38,050 nucleotides of DNA from Gammaproteobacteria bacterium (GTDB lineage Bacteria; Pseudomonadota; Gammaproteobacteria; GCA-001735895), in contig JAHEKJ010000022.1 in the NCBI GenBank assembly GCA_024638385.1, forward strand, positions 1 to 38,050. The letters are read 5' to 3'. The notes beneath the pieces were generated by a model. The model did not search any database and was not told where the DNA came from. It was given only the letters and a program-made list of their open reading frames with translations. Shown here piece by piece: positions 24,174 to 32,352 of this stretch (position 1 is its first letter; every line of letters starts with the position of its first letter). The position numbers were made by a program, and so were the translations under genes.

Positions 24174-24803
24174 ATGACCACCTCGCAAGACGTTTACTCG
24201 CGGGCCATCGAACTGATCGATGCGGCCAATGGCGCCGATCCCAACCGGGTCGAGGCCGACGGCAGGGAATGGCCGAAGGAACTGCTCTATTCCGAGCGCA
24301 TGAGCGACATGCTCGAGCGCTACGCGCCCGACGCCGACGCCGCGCAGCGGCTGGCGATCCGCGCGCAGCACATCGAGCGCTGGAAATCGTCGCGCAGCGA
24401 CTACCCGATGGACCGCATCGGTTATCTCAAGTGGCGCAAGGACCTCTACAAGATGCAGGGCGCGACCGCGGCCCGGCTGGCGCGCGAGGCGGGCTACGGC
24501 GACGACGTCGCGACCCGGATCGAGAACGCGGTGGCGAAGAAAAACCTCAAGACCAATCCCGACACGCAGCTGCTCGAGGACGTCACCGACCTCGTCTTCA
24601 TGGAACACTACATGCTCGAATTCGTCGGCAAACATCCCGACTACAGCGAGGAGAAATGGATCGACATCATCCGCAAGACCTGGAACAAGATGTCCGAACG
24701 CGCGCACGAATTCATCCTCGCCGGCAAGATCGAGCTGCCCGAGTCGCTGCGCCCGCTGGTACTGAAAGCGGTCGCCGACGACAGCGGCGCCGCGGGAGTG
24801 TAA
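24174..24803 (+). CDS. DUF4202 domain protein
   Basis: This 209-residue soluble helical protein has the DUF4202 layout: IDAANGADPNRVEADGREW, then LYSERMSDMLERYAPDA, AIRAQHIERWKSSRSDYPMD and IGYLKWRKDLYKMQG. These are followed by a C-terminal half with LEDVTDLVFMEHYMLEFV. The conserved H, E, R and D residues in QHIERW and LEDVTDLVFME suggest an HD-like metal site, but the family has no proven function. GGAG five nt before the ATG supports the start. It leads the rightward set ending in the tup regulator. Confidence 0.85.
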   Translation: MTTSQDVYSRAIELIDAANGADPNRVEADGREWPKELLYSERMSDMLERYAPDADAAQRLAIRAQHIERWKSSRSDYPMDRIGYLKWRKDLYKMQGATAARLAREAGYGDDVATRIENAVAKKNLKTNPDTQLLEDVTDLVFMEHYMLEFVGKHPDYSEEKWIDIIRKTWNKMSERAHEFILAGKIELPESLRPLVLKAVADDSGAAGV

Positions 24804-24852
24804 GCTTGATTCCCGAGACCCGTCACTTCGAGCGATCAGGAGGAAACCAGCC

Positions 24853-25203
24853 TTGAAACCGATCATCACGGTGGAATTCAAAGCCAGGGCAGCGAACCAG
24901 GAATTCCGCGAGGAGAGCGTAACGCTCGAGGGTCCGGACGAGTTATTCGGATTCATAGCGCCCGGTGGCGGCTGCGAGCGGATTCCCGACGAGGTCGAGG
25001 AAGTCCGCCTGATCTTCGCTCCACCGAAAAATCGCAACGCCGCCAACCCGGTTGCCGATCTGCCGGTCATGCTGCAACTGCATGCGGTTATCCTGACCGG
25101 GCCGCTCGCCGAAATCTCGCAAACCGCCGAGGGCATCATCGACCGCGCCGGCCGCGGCGAATTATCCGAATCCTTCATGCGCGCGATCGGTGCAGCGGGC
25201 TGA
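24853..25203 (+). CDS. Hypothetical protein of 116 residues
   Basis: I do not recognise this protein. It begins KPIITVEFKARAANQEFREE and is mixed alpha/beta, with a glycine patch FIAPGGGCERIP, an acidic DEVEEVRLIF strand and a C-terminal amphipathic helix; no signal peptide or membrane segment. The TTG start is firmly supported by a perfect AGGAGG (24838-24843) nine nt upstream, so it is surely translated. It follows DUF4202 by about 50 bp and overlaps the start of the tup regulator by 14 bp, suggesting one transcript and a link to the regulator or to metal handling. That link is inference. Confidence 0.75.
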   Translation: MKPIITVEFKARAANQEFREESVTLEGPDELFGFIAPGGGCERIPDEVEEVRLIFAPPKNRNAANPVADLPVMLQLHAVILTGPLAEISQTAEGIIDRAGRGELSESFMRAIGAAG

Positions 25204-26083
25204 CGTATTCTTGACCGAATACCTGACCACCCGCGAACTCGCCGAGCTGCTGCGCATCAAGGAGCGCAAGGTCTACGACCTGGCCTCCAGCGGTGCCGTA
25301 CCGTGCACGCGAGCGACCGGCAAGCTGCTGTTTCCGCGCAAGGAGGTCGAAGCCTGGATCGCGAGCAACGCGAGTAGCCCGGCGGCGGCGAAGGCGCGCC
25401 CCGGCGTCGTCCTCGGCAGCCACGATCCGCTGCTCGACTGGGCCCTGCGCGAATCGCGCTGCGGGCTCGCCAGCTACTTCGACAGCAGTCTCGACGGTCT
25501 CGACCGATTCGAGCGGGCCGACGGGATCGCCACGGGATTACACCTGTTCGACGGCGATGCCGGCGACTGGAACCGGCCGGCAATCGAAGCGCGCTGCGCG
25601 CGCGAAGCGGTCGTGCTGGTAGAGTGGGCGCGGCGCGCGCGCGGCCTGATCGTCGCCGCCGGCAGCGAGGCGGACCATGCCGGTCTCGCCGCACTGAGCG
25701 GCCGCCGCGTGGTCCCGCGACAGGCAGAGGCCGGCAGCCAGGTTCTGCTCGAGCACCTGCTGCGCGAGCACGCGATCGACGCCGCCGAAATCGACTGGGC
25801 GCGGCCGGCGCGCAGCGAGGTCGACGCGGTGGTCGAGGTCGTCGAGGGCCGCGCCGACGCGACTTTCGGCCTGGCGATGCTCGCGCGCCAGTACCGCCTC
25901 GCCTTCGTCCCGGTCGTCGACGAGCGTTTCGACCTGCTGGTCGAGCGCCGCGCGTGGTTCGAACCGCCGTGGCAGACCCTGCTCGAATTCTGCCGCTCGG
26001 CCGCGTTTCGCGAACACGCCGCGAGCCTCACGGGCTACGACGTCGACGGCCAGTTCGAGGTGCGCTTCAACGGCATAGGTTAA
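25190..26083 (+). CDS. HTH regulator with a periplasmic-binding-protein-like sensor domain
   Basis: This 297-residue cytoplasmic regulator has an excisionase-type HTH in residues 8-58 (YLTTRELAELLRIKERKVYD ... LFPRKEVEAWI). A type-2 periplasmic-binding fold (about 75-290) follows, the layout seen in molybdate or tungstate-linked one-component regulators. HDPLLDWALRES opens the ligand domain. It converges on tupA with the two stops sharing TTAA, and the tup operon carries candidate binding sites, so tungstate or molybdate sensing is the likely job. The GTG at 25190 overlaps the previous gene; a TTG at 25211 is an alternative start. Confidence 0.82.
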   Translation: MQRADVFLTEYLTTRELAELLRIKERKVYDLASSGAVPCTRATGKLLFPRKEVEAWIASNASSPAAAKARPGVVLGSHDPLLDWALRESRCGLASYFDSSLDGLDRFERADGIATGLHLFDGDAGDWNRPAIEARCAREAVVLVEWARRARGLIVAAGSEADHAGLAALSGRRVVPRQAEAGSQVLLEHLLREHAIDAAEIDWARPARSEVDAVVEVVEGRADATFGLAMLARQYRLAFVPVVDERFDLLVERRAWFEPPWQTLLEFCRSAAFREHAASLTGYDVDGQFEVRFNGIG

Positions 26084-26916
26084 TCCGCGTTAGGGAAGAA
26101 CAGCTGCTTGCCGTCGAGCCGGTAGGCCGCGATCACGTCCTGGCCGCGATTCGACAACAGCCAGTCGACGAAAACCTGCGCCGGCGCTTGCCTGACCGAT
26201 GGACACCGTTGCGGGTCGACCGCGATCACGCCGTACTGGTTGAACAGCGAATCGTCGCCCTCGAGCAGGATGCGGAAATCACGCTTGTTCCTGAAACTGA
26301 TCCAGGTCGCGCGATCGGTCATCGTATAGGCGCCGCTGCCGACCGCGGTATTGAGCGCCGCGCCCATGCCCGACCCGGTCTCGAGATACCAGCGGCCGCT
26401 CGCCTCGGTCGGATCGATTCCGGCTTCGCGCCACAGCGTCATCTCCTTCTTGTGCGTGCCCGAGTTGTCGCCGCGCGACACGAACTTCGCCTCGCCACGG
26501 GCAATCGATTTCAGCGCGCCGAGCGCGGTGGATTCAGCGGCGATAGCGGCCGGGTCTTCGGGCGGGCCGACCAGGACGAAATCGTTGTACATCAGGTCGA
26601 AGCGCCTGACGCCGTAACCGTCGGCAACGAATTTTTCCTCCGCCGATTTGGCATGCACCAACAGCACGTCACCGTCGCAGTTGCGCGCGTTCCTGAGCGC
26701 CTGGCCGGTGCCGACCGCGACCACGTGCACGGTGATGCCGGTGTCGGCGCTGAATTTCGGCAACAGGAAATCGTACAGCCCCGAGTTCGCGGTCGACGTC
26801 GTCGACTGCACGAGAATAGACGTCCCGTCGGCGCCGTGCGCGAGCGGGACGAGCGTAGTCGAAACGATGGCAATTCCGGCGATCGCGGCGGGCAGCGTTT
26901 TTGCAACGATTGTCAT
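26080..26916 (-). CDS. tupA: Tungstate ABC transporter substrate-binding protein
   Basis: This 278-residue periplasmic protein has a signal peptide (hydrophobic core about 8-25, likely cleavage after AHGA). The TupA ligand signature is SILVQSTTSTANSGLYDFLL, followed by VVAVGTGQALRNARNCDGDV and VLLVHAKSAEEKFVADGYG, and MYNDFVLVGP. This binding site distinguishes tungstate-specific TupA from ModA. GGAGAG lies about nine nt before the ATG. It is the last gene of the leftward tupB-tupC-tupA set, 40 bp after tupC. Confidence 0.92.
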   Translation of the reverse strand: MTIVAKTLPAAIAGIAIVSTTLVPLAHGADGTSILVQSTTSTANSGLYDFLLPKFSADTGITVHVVAVGTGQALRNARNCDGDVLLVHAKSAEEKFVADGYGVRRFDLMYNDFVLVGPPEDPAAIAAESTALGALKSIARGEAKFVSRGDNSGTHKKEMTLWREAGIDPTEASGRWYLETGSGMGAALNTAVGSGAYTMTDRATWISFRNKRDFRILLEGDDSLFNQYGVIAVDPQRCPSVRQAPAQVFVDWLLSNRGQDVIAAYRLDGKQLFFPNAD

Positions 26917-26956
26917 GACGATATCTCTCCGGTAATCAGATTATCGACGGCCCGTC

Positions 26957-27703
26957 TCAGAGGACGATCTTGCCGGCCACGTAGGCGCGCGCCTCGGCGC
27001 TGCGCGGCGCGGCGAAAAACGCCGCCGCCGGCTGCTGTTCGACGATCCGGCCGCGGTGCATGAACAGGATCTCGTCGGCCAGCCGGCGCGCCTGGCCGAG
27101 ATCGTGAGTCACGAGCACGATCTTGAGACCGCTCGCGCGCGCCGCCTGCAGGCGGTTCTCGATCGCGAGCGTGGTGCCCGAGTCGAGACTCGCGCAGGGC
27201 TCGTCGAGCAGCAGTACCTCGGGCCCGGTCGCGAGCGCGCGCGCGAGCGCGAGTCGCTGCTGCTCGCCGCCCGACAGGAGTCGCGCCGGCTGGCGACGCT
27301 GGCGGTAGAGGCCGGCCTCGCGCAGGATCGCGTCGCACCGCGCGCGCCGGTCGTCGCGGCGGCGCGGCAGCACGAAATCGATATTGCCCGCGACCGAGCG
27401 GCGCATCAGCACCGGCTTCTGGAACACCATCGCCTGGCGCCGTCGCGCCGCGGCATCGAGCGGGCGACCGCCCCAAGCGACCGTGCCGGCGCCCGGTTCG
27501 AGCAGGCCGTGCAGCAGGCGCAGCAGCAGGCTCTTGCCGGCGCCGTTGGGCCCCATGATGACGCTGATGCCGGGCTCGGCGATGACGAAGCTGACGCGAT
27601 CGATCAGGGTCTCGCCGCCGGCCGTGAAGCCGAGCGACGCGACTTCGAGCGGCAACAGCGCCGAGGCGCCGCCAGCGGCCACCGGAGCGCTACCTTCAGG
27701 CAT
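26957..27703 (-). CDS. tupC: Tungstate ABC transporter ATP-binding protein
   Basis: This 248-residue ATPase powers tungstate import. Walker A is GPNGAGKSLLLRLL, the Q-loop follows in MVFQKPVLMRRSV, the signature is LLSGGEQQRLALARAL, Walker B is VLLLDEPCASLD and the switch His is in LVTHDLGQARRLAD. No C-terminal molbindin domain as in ModC is seen. It overlaps tupB by 8 bp, implying coupled translation. The N-terminal extension before LEVASLGFTAGG is low-complexity and the true start may be slightly downstream. Confidence 0.92.
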   Translation of the reverse strand: MPEGSAPVAAGGASALLPLEVASLGFTAGGETLIDRVSFVIAEPGISVIMGPNGAGKSLLLRLLHGLLEPGAGTVAWGGRPLDAAARRRQAMVFQKPVLMRRSVAGNIDFVLPRRRDDRRARCDAILREAGLYRQRRQPARLLSGGEQQRLALARALATGPEVLLLDEPCASLDSGTTLAIENRLQAARASGLKIVLVTHDLGQARRLADEILFMHRGRIVEQQPAAAFFAAPRSAEARAYVAGKIVL

Positions 27704-28403
27704 AGGCGAGGCGCGCGGCGCTCGCGCGCAGGCCGTAGACCGCGGCGTTGACCGACAGCGCGAGCAGCAGCAGGATCATGCCGAGCGCGAGCGCGAGCGG
27801 CAGATCGCCCTTCGAGGTTTCGAGCGCGATCGCGGTCGTCATCACCCGGGTCAGGTGGTCGATGTTGCCTCCGACGATGATGACCGCGCCGACCTCGGCG
27901 ATAGCGCGGCCGAAGCCGGCGAGGATTACGGTCAACAGGCTGTAACGCGAATCCCAGATCAGCGCGCCGATCGCGCGTCGCGTCGAGACGCCGAGCGAGC
28001 GGAACTGCTCGTCGTATTCGCGGTGCATGTCCTCGACGACCTGGCGCGTCAACGCGGCGACGATCGGCGTGACCAGGATGGTTTGCGCGATGATCATCGC
28101 CGTCGGCGAGTACAGCAGGTTGAGCCAGCCGAGCGGTCCGGCGCGCGAAATCGTCATGTAGACGAGCAGTCCGACGACCACCGGCGGCAAACCCATCAGC
28201 GCGTTGAGCAACACCGCGAGCGCTTCGCGACCGGGAAAGCGCGCGACCGCGAGCAGCGCGCCGAGCGGAAATCCGATCAGCGCCGAGATCAACACCGCGC
28301 TCAGGCTCACCTGAAGCGACAGCGCGATGATTTCGATCAGGTCGGGATCGAAACTGCTGATCAGCGCGAAGGCCAGACCGAACGCGGCGGAGAAGTCCTG
28401 CAT
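27696..28403 (-). CDS. tupB: Tungstate ABC transporter permease
   Basis: This 235-residue inner-membrane permease has five to six hydrophobic segments. It carries the BPD-transporter EAA-like cytoplasmic loop (FRSLGVSTRRAIGALIWDSR), which docks on TupC, and GFGRAIAEVGAVIIVGGNID, typical of TupB/ModB permeases. It is the first gene of the tup operon. The ATG at 28403 sits 20 bp left of the paired AT-rich dyads that are the likely operator. Confidence 0.92.
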   Translation of the reverse strand: MQDFSAAFGLAFALISSFDPDLIEIIALSLQVSLSAVLISALIGFPLGALLAVARFPGREALAVLLNALMGLPPVVVGLLVYMTISRAGPLGWLNLLYSPTAMIIAQTILVTPIVAALTRQVVEDMHREYDEQFRSLGVSTRRAIGALIWDSRYSLLTVILAGFGRAIAEVGAVIIVGGNIDHLTRVMTTAIALETSKGDLPLALALGMILLLLALSVNAAVYGLRASAARLAYA

Positions 28404-28422
28404 GTATGAATATCTTCAATTA

Positions 28423-28465
28423 TGCAAAATTTACGAAATTATCGTTTGATTTCGGAAATTTTGCA
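28423..28465. promoter_or_regulatory. Paired AT-rich dyads upstream of tupB, likely operator
   Basis: TGCAAAATTTACGAAAT (28423-28439) is repeated inverted at 28449-28465 with one mismatch. Inside each arm lies a smaller palindrome, ATTT-acg-AAAT and ATTT-cgg-AAAT, with centres 20 bp apart, so two dimers could bind on one helix face. It is 20 bp before the tupB start and 54 bp beyond the end of the dehydrogenase gene. It is not followed by a simple T-run, so an operator is favoured over a terminator. Confidence 0.65.
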
Positions 28466-28518
28466 ATAAGGCGGTCCGCAGGTACTCTCGCTGCGCCAGG
28501 ATTTCGATGAGGATACGC

Positions 28519-29493
28519 TTACCCGTCTGCCGGCGCGGCGAAGCCGAGCGTTTTGTCGACGAGATTTTCCAGCGGCTCGCCGCGGCGGAAGCGTTGCCAG
28601 TTGTCGATGAACTGGCTCGCGATAGTGGTCTCGTAGCCGGCGTAGTCGCCCGACATGTGCGGCGAAACCAGGCAGTTGGGCGCGCGCCAGAACGGGCTCT
28701 CCGGCGGCAGCGGTTCGTCGACGAAGACGTCGAGCGCGGCGCCGGCGATCGTGCCCGCCTGCAGCGCTGCGAGCAGCGCCGGTTCGTCGACCAGCGCGCC
28801 GCGGCCGACGTTGACGAAGCGCGCGTGGGGCGCCATCGCGGCGAACTCGGCGGCCGCGAAAAGGTTGCGCGTCGCGTCGGTCAGCGGCGTGACCAGCACG
28901 ACATAATCGGCGTTCGCCAGGCGCTCGGGCAATTCGCCGATCGCGCGAATGCGTCCGAACTGCGCGTCGTCGCGCGCACTGCGTCCGACCGCCTCGACCC
29001 GCATGCCGGCGGCGGTGAGCAGCGCCGCGATCTCGCGCCCGATCGAGCCGACGCCGACGATCAGCGCGCGCTTGCCGACGACCATTTCGGTCATCCGGTA
29101 TTTCCACTCGGCCTTGCGCTGGTTATCGAGTGTCTCCGGCATTCGCTTGGCGAAGGCGATGATCACGCCGAGCACCCACTCGGCGATCGGCCGGTCGAAC
29201 ACGCCGCGCGCGTTGGTCAGGACCACGTCGCTCGCGACGAGTTCCGGAAACATCGCCGCGTCGACGCCGGCGCCGCCCCAGTGAATCCAGCGCAGCTCGC
29301 GGGCGGCGTCCCAGGCCGCGCGCAGGCTGTCGGCGCGGAAGTTCCAGCCGAGCAATACTTCGGCGCCCGGCAACGCGGCGCGCAACTCGTCGGCGTCGGT
29401 GGCGAAGCGAATCTCGGCATCGTCGGCAATCTCGTCGAGTCGCGGCACGTCGGCGACCCGTTCGGCGCCCTGCACTACCAGTATCGGTTCCAC
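28519..29493 (-). CDS. D-2-hydroxyacid dehydrogenase (NAD-dependent)
   Basis: This 324-residue cytoplasmic enzyme interconverts a 2-oxoacid and a D-2-hydroxyacid. The nucleotide fold is RALIVGVGSIGREIAALL, the substrate Arg lies in FVNVGRGALVDE, the catalytic Glu in LDVFVDEPLPPESPFW and the acid/base His in CLVSPHMSGD. The GTG at 29493 is chosen because GGAGAGG lies just upstream. It follows the CobW gene by about 50 bp and may share its transcript. Which 2-oxoacid it uses is not evident; the neighbouring hydrolases could supply one. Confidence 0.88.
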   Translation of the reverse strand: MEPILVVQGAERVADVPRLDEIADDAEIRFATDADELRAALPGAEVLLGWNFRADSLRAAWDAARELRWIHWGGAGVDAAMFPELVASDVVLTNARGVFDRPIAEWVLGVIIAFAKRMPETLDNQRKAEWKYRMTEMVVGKRALIVGVGSIGREIAALLTAAGMRVEAVGRSARDDAQFGRIRAIGELPERLANADYVVLVTPLTDATRNLFAAAEFAAMAPHARFVNVGRGALVDEPALLAALQAGTIAGAALDVFVDEPLPPESPFWRAPNCLVSPHMSGDYAGYETTIASQFIDNWQRFRRGEPLENLVDKTLGFAAPADG

Positions 29494-29519
29494 CTGATCC
29501 TCTCCCGTGACGCGCAAAT

Positions 29520-29543
29520 ATGCGGCAATCTGTCGAGCCGCAT
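29520..29543. repeat. Hairpin between cobW-like and dehydrogenase genes
   Basis: ATGCGGC (29520-29526) and GCCGCAT (29537-29543) form a 7-bp stem in the 51-bp gap, just past the cobW stop. On the minus strand it is followed by ATTTGC, a poor terminator tail; attenuation or mRNA protection is equally possible. Confidence 0.35.
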
Positions 29544-29544
29544 T

Positions 29545-30495
29545 CTATTCGGTTTGGCGGGGCCTTGACAAAAACGCCTCGCCGGCCTCGGCACTGCAGG
29601 GATCGACCGGCGCGATCTGGCCGGCAATGGCGTCACCGTCCGGCAACCCGCCGCGGCCGATTACCACCAGGCTCGTGTTGCCGTCGGGCGTGCGCGCGAC
29701 CCGCTGCCAGTCGAGGTGCTTGCCGACCCCCTGCAGCAAGGCGCTGGCACCGCCGGGCAGTCGCACCCACCCCTTGATCCGGTAGACGTCGGCGCGCGAG
29801 CGCAGCCAGCGCTGCAGCCTTGCCGGATCGACCGGCCGATCGGTAGTCACGGTCCTCGCGGTGAAGGCGGCGTGCGGCGCGAATGCCGGCCGTGCGCGAG
29901 AGTCTGCCGGTGCCAGATCCATGAACAGCTGCCACCCCTGATCGAAGCAGTCCAGCAACGGTGTACCCGGGCAGTCGTCGGCGACACGCCCGAGAACGGC
30001 GGCGCGCCGTGCCGGCTCCAGTCGATCCAGCCGACTCGGCACGAGCACGTCCGCCGCCGCCAGTTGCGCCCTGACGGTATCCGCGATCCAGCGATCCTCG
30101 AGCTGCTCCGGCAGCGCCTCGGCATTGAAGATGACGATGACGCCGTCGGCGCGCAGCTCGTCCGAAATCCGCGCGATATCCATGACGCGGCCCGGTTGAG
30201 CTACCCCGCTGGTCTCGACGATGATGCGTTCCGGCCGCGTGCCGCGGTCGAGGATTTTCGACAGCGTGCCCGTCAGGTCGGAACCGAGAGCGCAGCAGAC
30301 GCAACCGTTCCGCAACGTGATGGTATCGCCGGCATGCTCGGCGACCAGCGCCCCGTCGATCGCGATTTCGCCGAAATCGTTGACCAGTAGCGCGCAGCGC
30401 GGCGCTTCGGCGCGGGCCATCAGGCGGTTCAGGAAGGTGGTCTTGCCGGCGCCGAGAAATCCGCCGATCACGCTGAATGGAATCGCATCTCGCAT
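29545..30495 (-). CDS. CobW/COG0523-family metallochaperone GTPase
   Basis: This 316-residue G3E GTPase delivers a metal ion to a client enzyme. Walker A is IGGFLGAGKTTFLNRL, the metal motif is NGCVCCALGSDL (CxCC), switch II region is IVETSGVAQP, and a base-recognition-like SRLDRL follows. The C-terminal CobW_C domain runs from about 200. No histidine-rich loop is present, so it is not the ZigA/YciC storage type. The start follows the amidohydrolase stop by 4 bp, making tight cotranscription and likely client status for that metal-dependent enzyme. The metal is unknown. Confidence 0.88.
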   Translation of the reverse strand: MRDAIPFSVIGGFLGAGKTTFLNRLMARAEAPRCALLVNDFGEIAIDGALVAEHAGDTITLRNGCVCCALGSDLTGTLSKILDRGTRPERIIVETSGVAQPGRVMDIARISDELRADGVIVIFNAEALPEQLEDRWIADTVRAQLAAADVLVPSRLDRLEPARRAAVLGRVADDCPGTPLLDCFDQGWQLFMDLAPADSRARPAFAPHAAFTARTVTTDRPVDPARLQRWLRSRADVYRIKGWVRLPGGASALLQGVGKHLDWQRVARTPDGNTSLVVIGRGGLPDGDAIAGQIAPVDPCSAEAGEAFLSRPRQTE

Positions 30496-30499
30496 CGGC

Positions 30500-32122
30500 T
30501 CAGGCCGCGGGTTGCCAGACGCCGCCAAGCAGCGTGCCGCGGATGGCGATGTCACGGATTCGCAGCGGCTCCGTAGCCAGCGGATCCTGCTCCAGAATCG
30601 TAAAGTCGGCAAGCTTGCCCGGCGAGATGCTGCCGACGCGCGCGTCGAGACCGAGGCTGATCGCGGGCGCCAGCGTCACCGCGCGCAACGCCTCCGCGGC
30701 CGTGATCCGCTCACCCGCGCCGAGCACCTGGCCGGACGCGGTCAGCCGGTTGACCGCGCACCACATCGTAAACAATGGCCCGAGCGGCGTGACCGGGGCA
30801 TCGCAGTGAATCGCCACGTCGAGGCCGAGATCGAGCGCGGTCCGCGCCGGGTTCATGCGCGCCGCGATCTCGGCGCCGACCGTCGCGTCGCGGTGCTGAT
30901 CCCCCCAGTACCAGGTATGGTTGGCGAAGAAATTGACCATCAGGCCGAGATCCCGCGCGCGCGCGAGCTGCTCCCGGTCCATCATCTGCGCGTGCTGCAG
31001 CACGTGCCCGGGCCCCGGCCCCGACGCAGCGACGGCTTCGGCGAAGGCCTGCAACACCAGCTCGGCGGCCTCGTCGCCGTTGACGTGGACATGCAGCCTG
31101 ACGCCGGCCTCGTGCAACGCGTGAATCAGGTCGCGAATTCGCGGCGGCGCTTCGTACCAGACGCCGTTTTCGATGCCATTGACATAGGGCTGGCGCACGC
31201 GCGCGCTGAAACCCTGGATCGAGCCGTCGCTGATGATCTTGACCGCGCCGAGGTGCAGCCGCGCGTGGCCCCGGTCGCTTACCTGCCCGAGTCGGTCGCG
31301 CAGTTGCGCGACGCTGTAAGGCGTCGTCGCGAGCGCGGCGGCGATGCGCACCGGGTATCCCGCTTCGGCCGTCGTCTCCGCCATGACCCGCAGGCCCTCG
31401 TCGTCGAGATAGTTGTAGAGGTCGGCGACCGTGGTAATCCCGGCGCGGTGGCAGGCGCGGCCGAATCGTCGCAGGTCATCGGCATCGCAGGGGTTTGCCA
31501 ACAGCGGATCGCCGACCGCGCGAAACACCGGAAACATCGCGGCGACCTCGGCCAGCTCGCCGTTGGGCTCATCGTCGGCGTCGACGTACACGCCCTCGAC
31601 GCGGTTGTCCCGCGTGATGCCGGCCTGCGCGAGTGCCGCCGAGTTGACCGTGATCAGGTGGAGATTGCTGTGATAAAGCACGATCGGACGGCGCGCGGAA
31701 ACCCGGTCGAGATCCCGGCGCATGGGCTTGTCGGAGAAGTAAATCGAGTCGTAGCCCCACGCGAACAGGGGTTGGTCGCCGTCTTCGAGGCCGCGTTCGA
31801 GTTGCCGCAACCGGTCGAGCAGCGCGGCCGTCGAGCGGCAACCCGCGACCACTTCACCGTCCGGCTGCGCGCGGTCGTGAAAGCCTACGTAAGGCAGGCG
31901 CCAGACCATGCCCTCGGTCGCGTGGGCGTGTCCCTCGACGAATCCGGGGACGACGACGAGGCCGTCGAAAAGCCCGCTCGCGGGTCCGTGTTCGCGTTCG
32001 AGTTCGTCGTCGCCGACCGCCAGGATACGATCGCCGGCAACCGCGACATGGGTCGCGGCCGGCCGCCGCGGATCGAGGGTAAGGATCTTCGCGGCGCGGT
32101 AGAGACGGACGTCGTCGGTCAA
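30500..32122 (-). CDS. Amidohydrolase of the YtcJ-like family
   Basis: This 540-residue enzyme of the metal-dependent amidohydrolase superfamily has the N-terminal metal HxH in PGFVEGHAHATEG. It also has His in RLHVHVNGDEAAEL, QHAQMMD, the Asp in AIHCDAPVTPLG, and the C-terminal composite domain GKLADFTILEQDPLA. The YtcJ group hydrolyses amides or cyclic amides; its natural substrates are mostly unknown. I use the TTG at 32122 because GGAG lies seven nt upstream; a longer frame to 32182 lacks this. It leads a set with CobW and a D-2-hydroxyacid dehydrogenase, divergent from a hydrolase and peptide importer. Confidence 0.88.
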   Translation of the reverse strand: MTDDVRLYRAAKILTLDPRRPAATHVAVAGDRILAVGDDELEREHGPASGLFDGLVVVPGFVEGHAHATEGMVWRLPYVGFHDRAQPDGEVVAGCRSTAALLDRLRQLERGLEDGDQPLFAWGYDSIYFSDKPMRRDLDRVSARRPIVLYHSNLHLITVNSAALAQAGITRDNRVEGVYVDADDEPNGELAEVAAMFPVFRAVGDPLLANPCDADDLRRFGRACHRAGITTVADLYNYLDDEGLRVMAETTAEAGYPVRIAAALATTPYSVAQLRDRLGQVSDRGHARLHLGAVKIISDGSIQGFSARVRQPYVNGIENGVWYEAPPRIRDLIHALHEAGVRLHVHVNGDEAAELVLQAFAEAVAASGPGPGHVLQHAQMMDREQLARARDLGLMVNFFANHTWYWGDQHRDATVGAEIAARMNPARTALDLGLDVAIHCDAPVTPLGPLFTMWCAVNRLTASGQVLGAGERITAAEALRAVTLAPAISLGLDARVGSISPGKLADFTILEQDPLATEPLRIRDIAIRGTLLGGVWQPAA

Positions 32123-32213
32123 AGAGCAACTCCAGGGACGGCGCGATCGGGGTCGAACCCGCGCTCGTCCGATCCGCATCATCCCATTTTCGGCGCCGGC
32201 AGCACAAGCGCGA

Positions 32214-32223
32214 CAAACGTTTG
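32214..32223. promoter_or_regulatory. Palindrome in the divergent amidohydrolase / CocE gap
   Basis: CAAACGTTTG is a perfect 10-bp palindrome in the 230-bp gap between the two divergent genes. A TTTAAT box at 32270-32275 faces the CocE gene, without a good -35. A shared regulator site is possible; no regulator gene is adjacent. Confidence 0.3.
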
Positions 32224-32352
32224 CCCCGGCAACGTCGGCGCGGCGTGGATTGTGCCGCGAGAGCCGATGGTTTAATGTCGCTTACGGCGCTGGCCGGCGC
32301 CCGGGTCCGCGAGGCCCCGCAGCAGTGCCACCAGATCCGGAGGTGAATTCAG

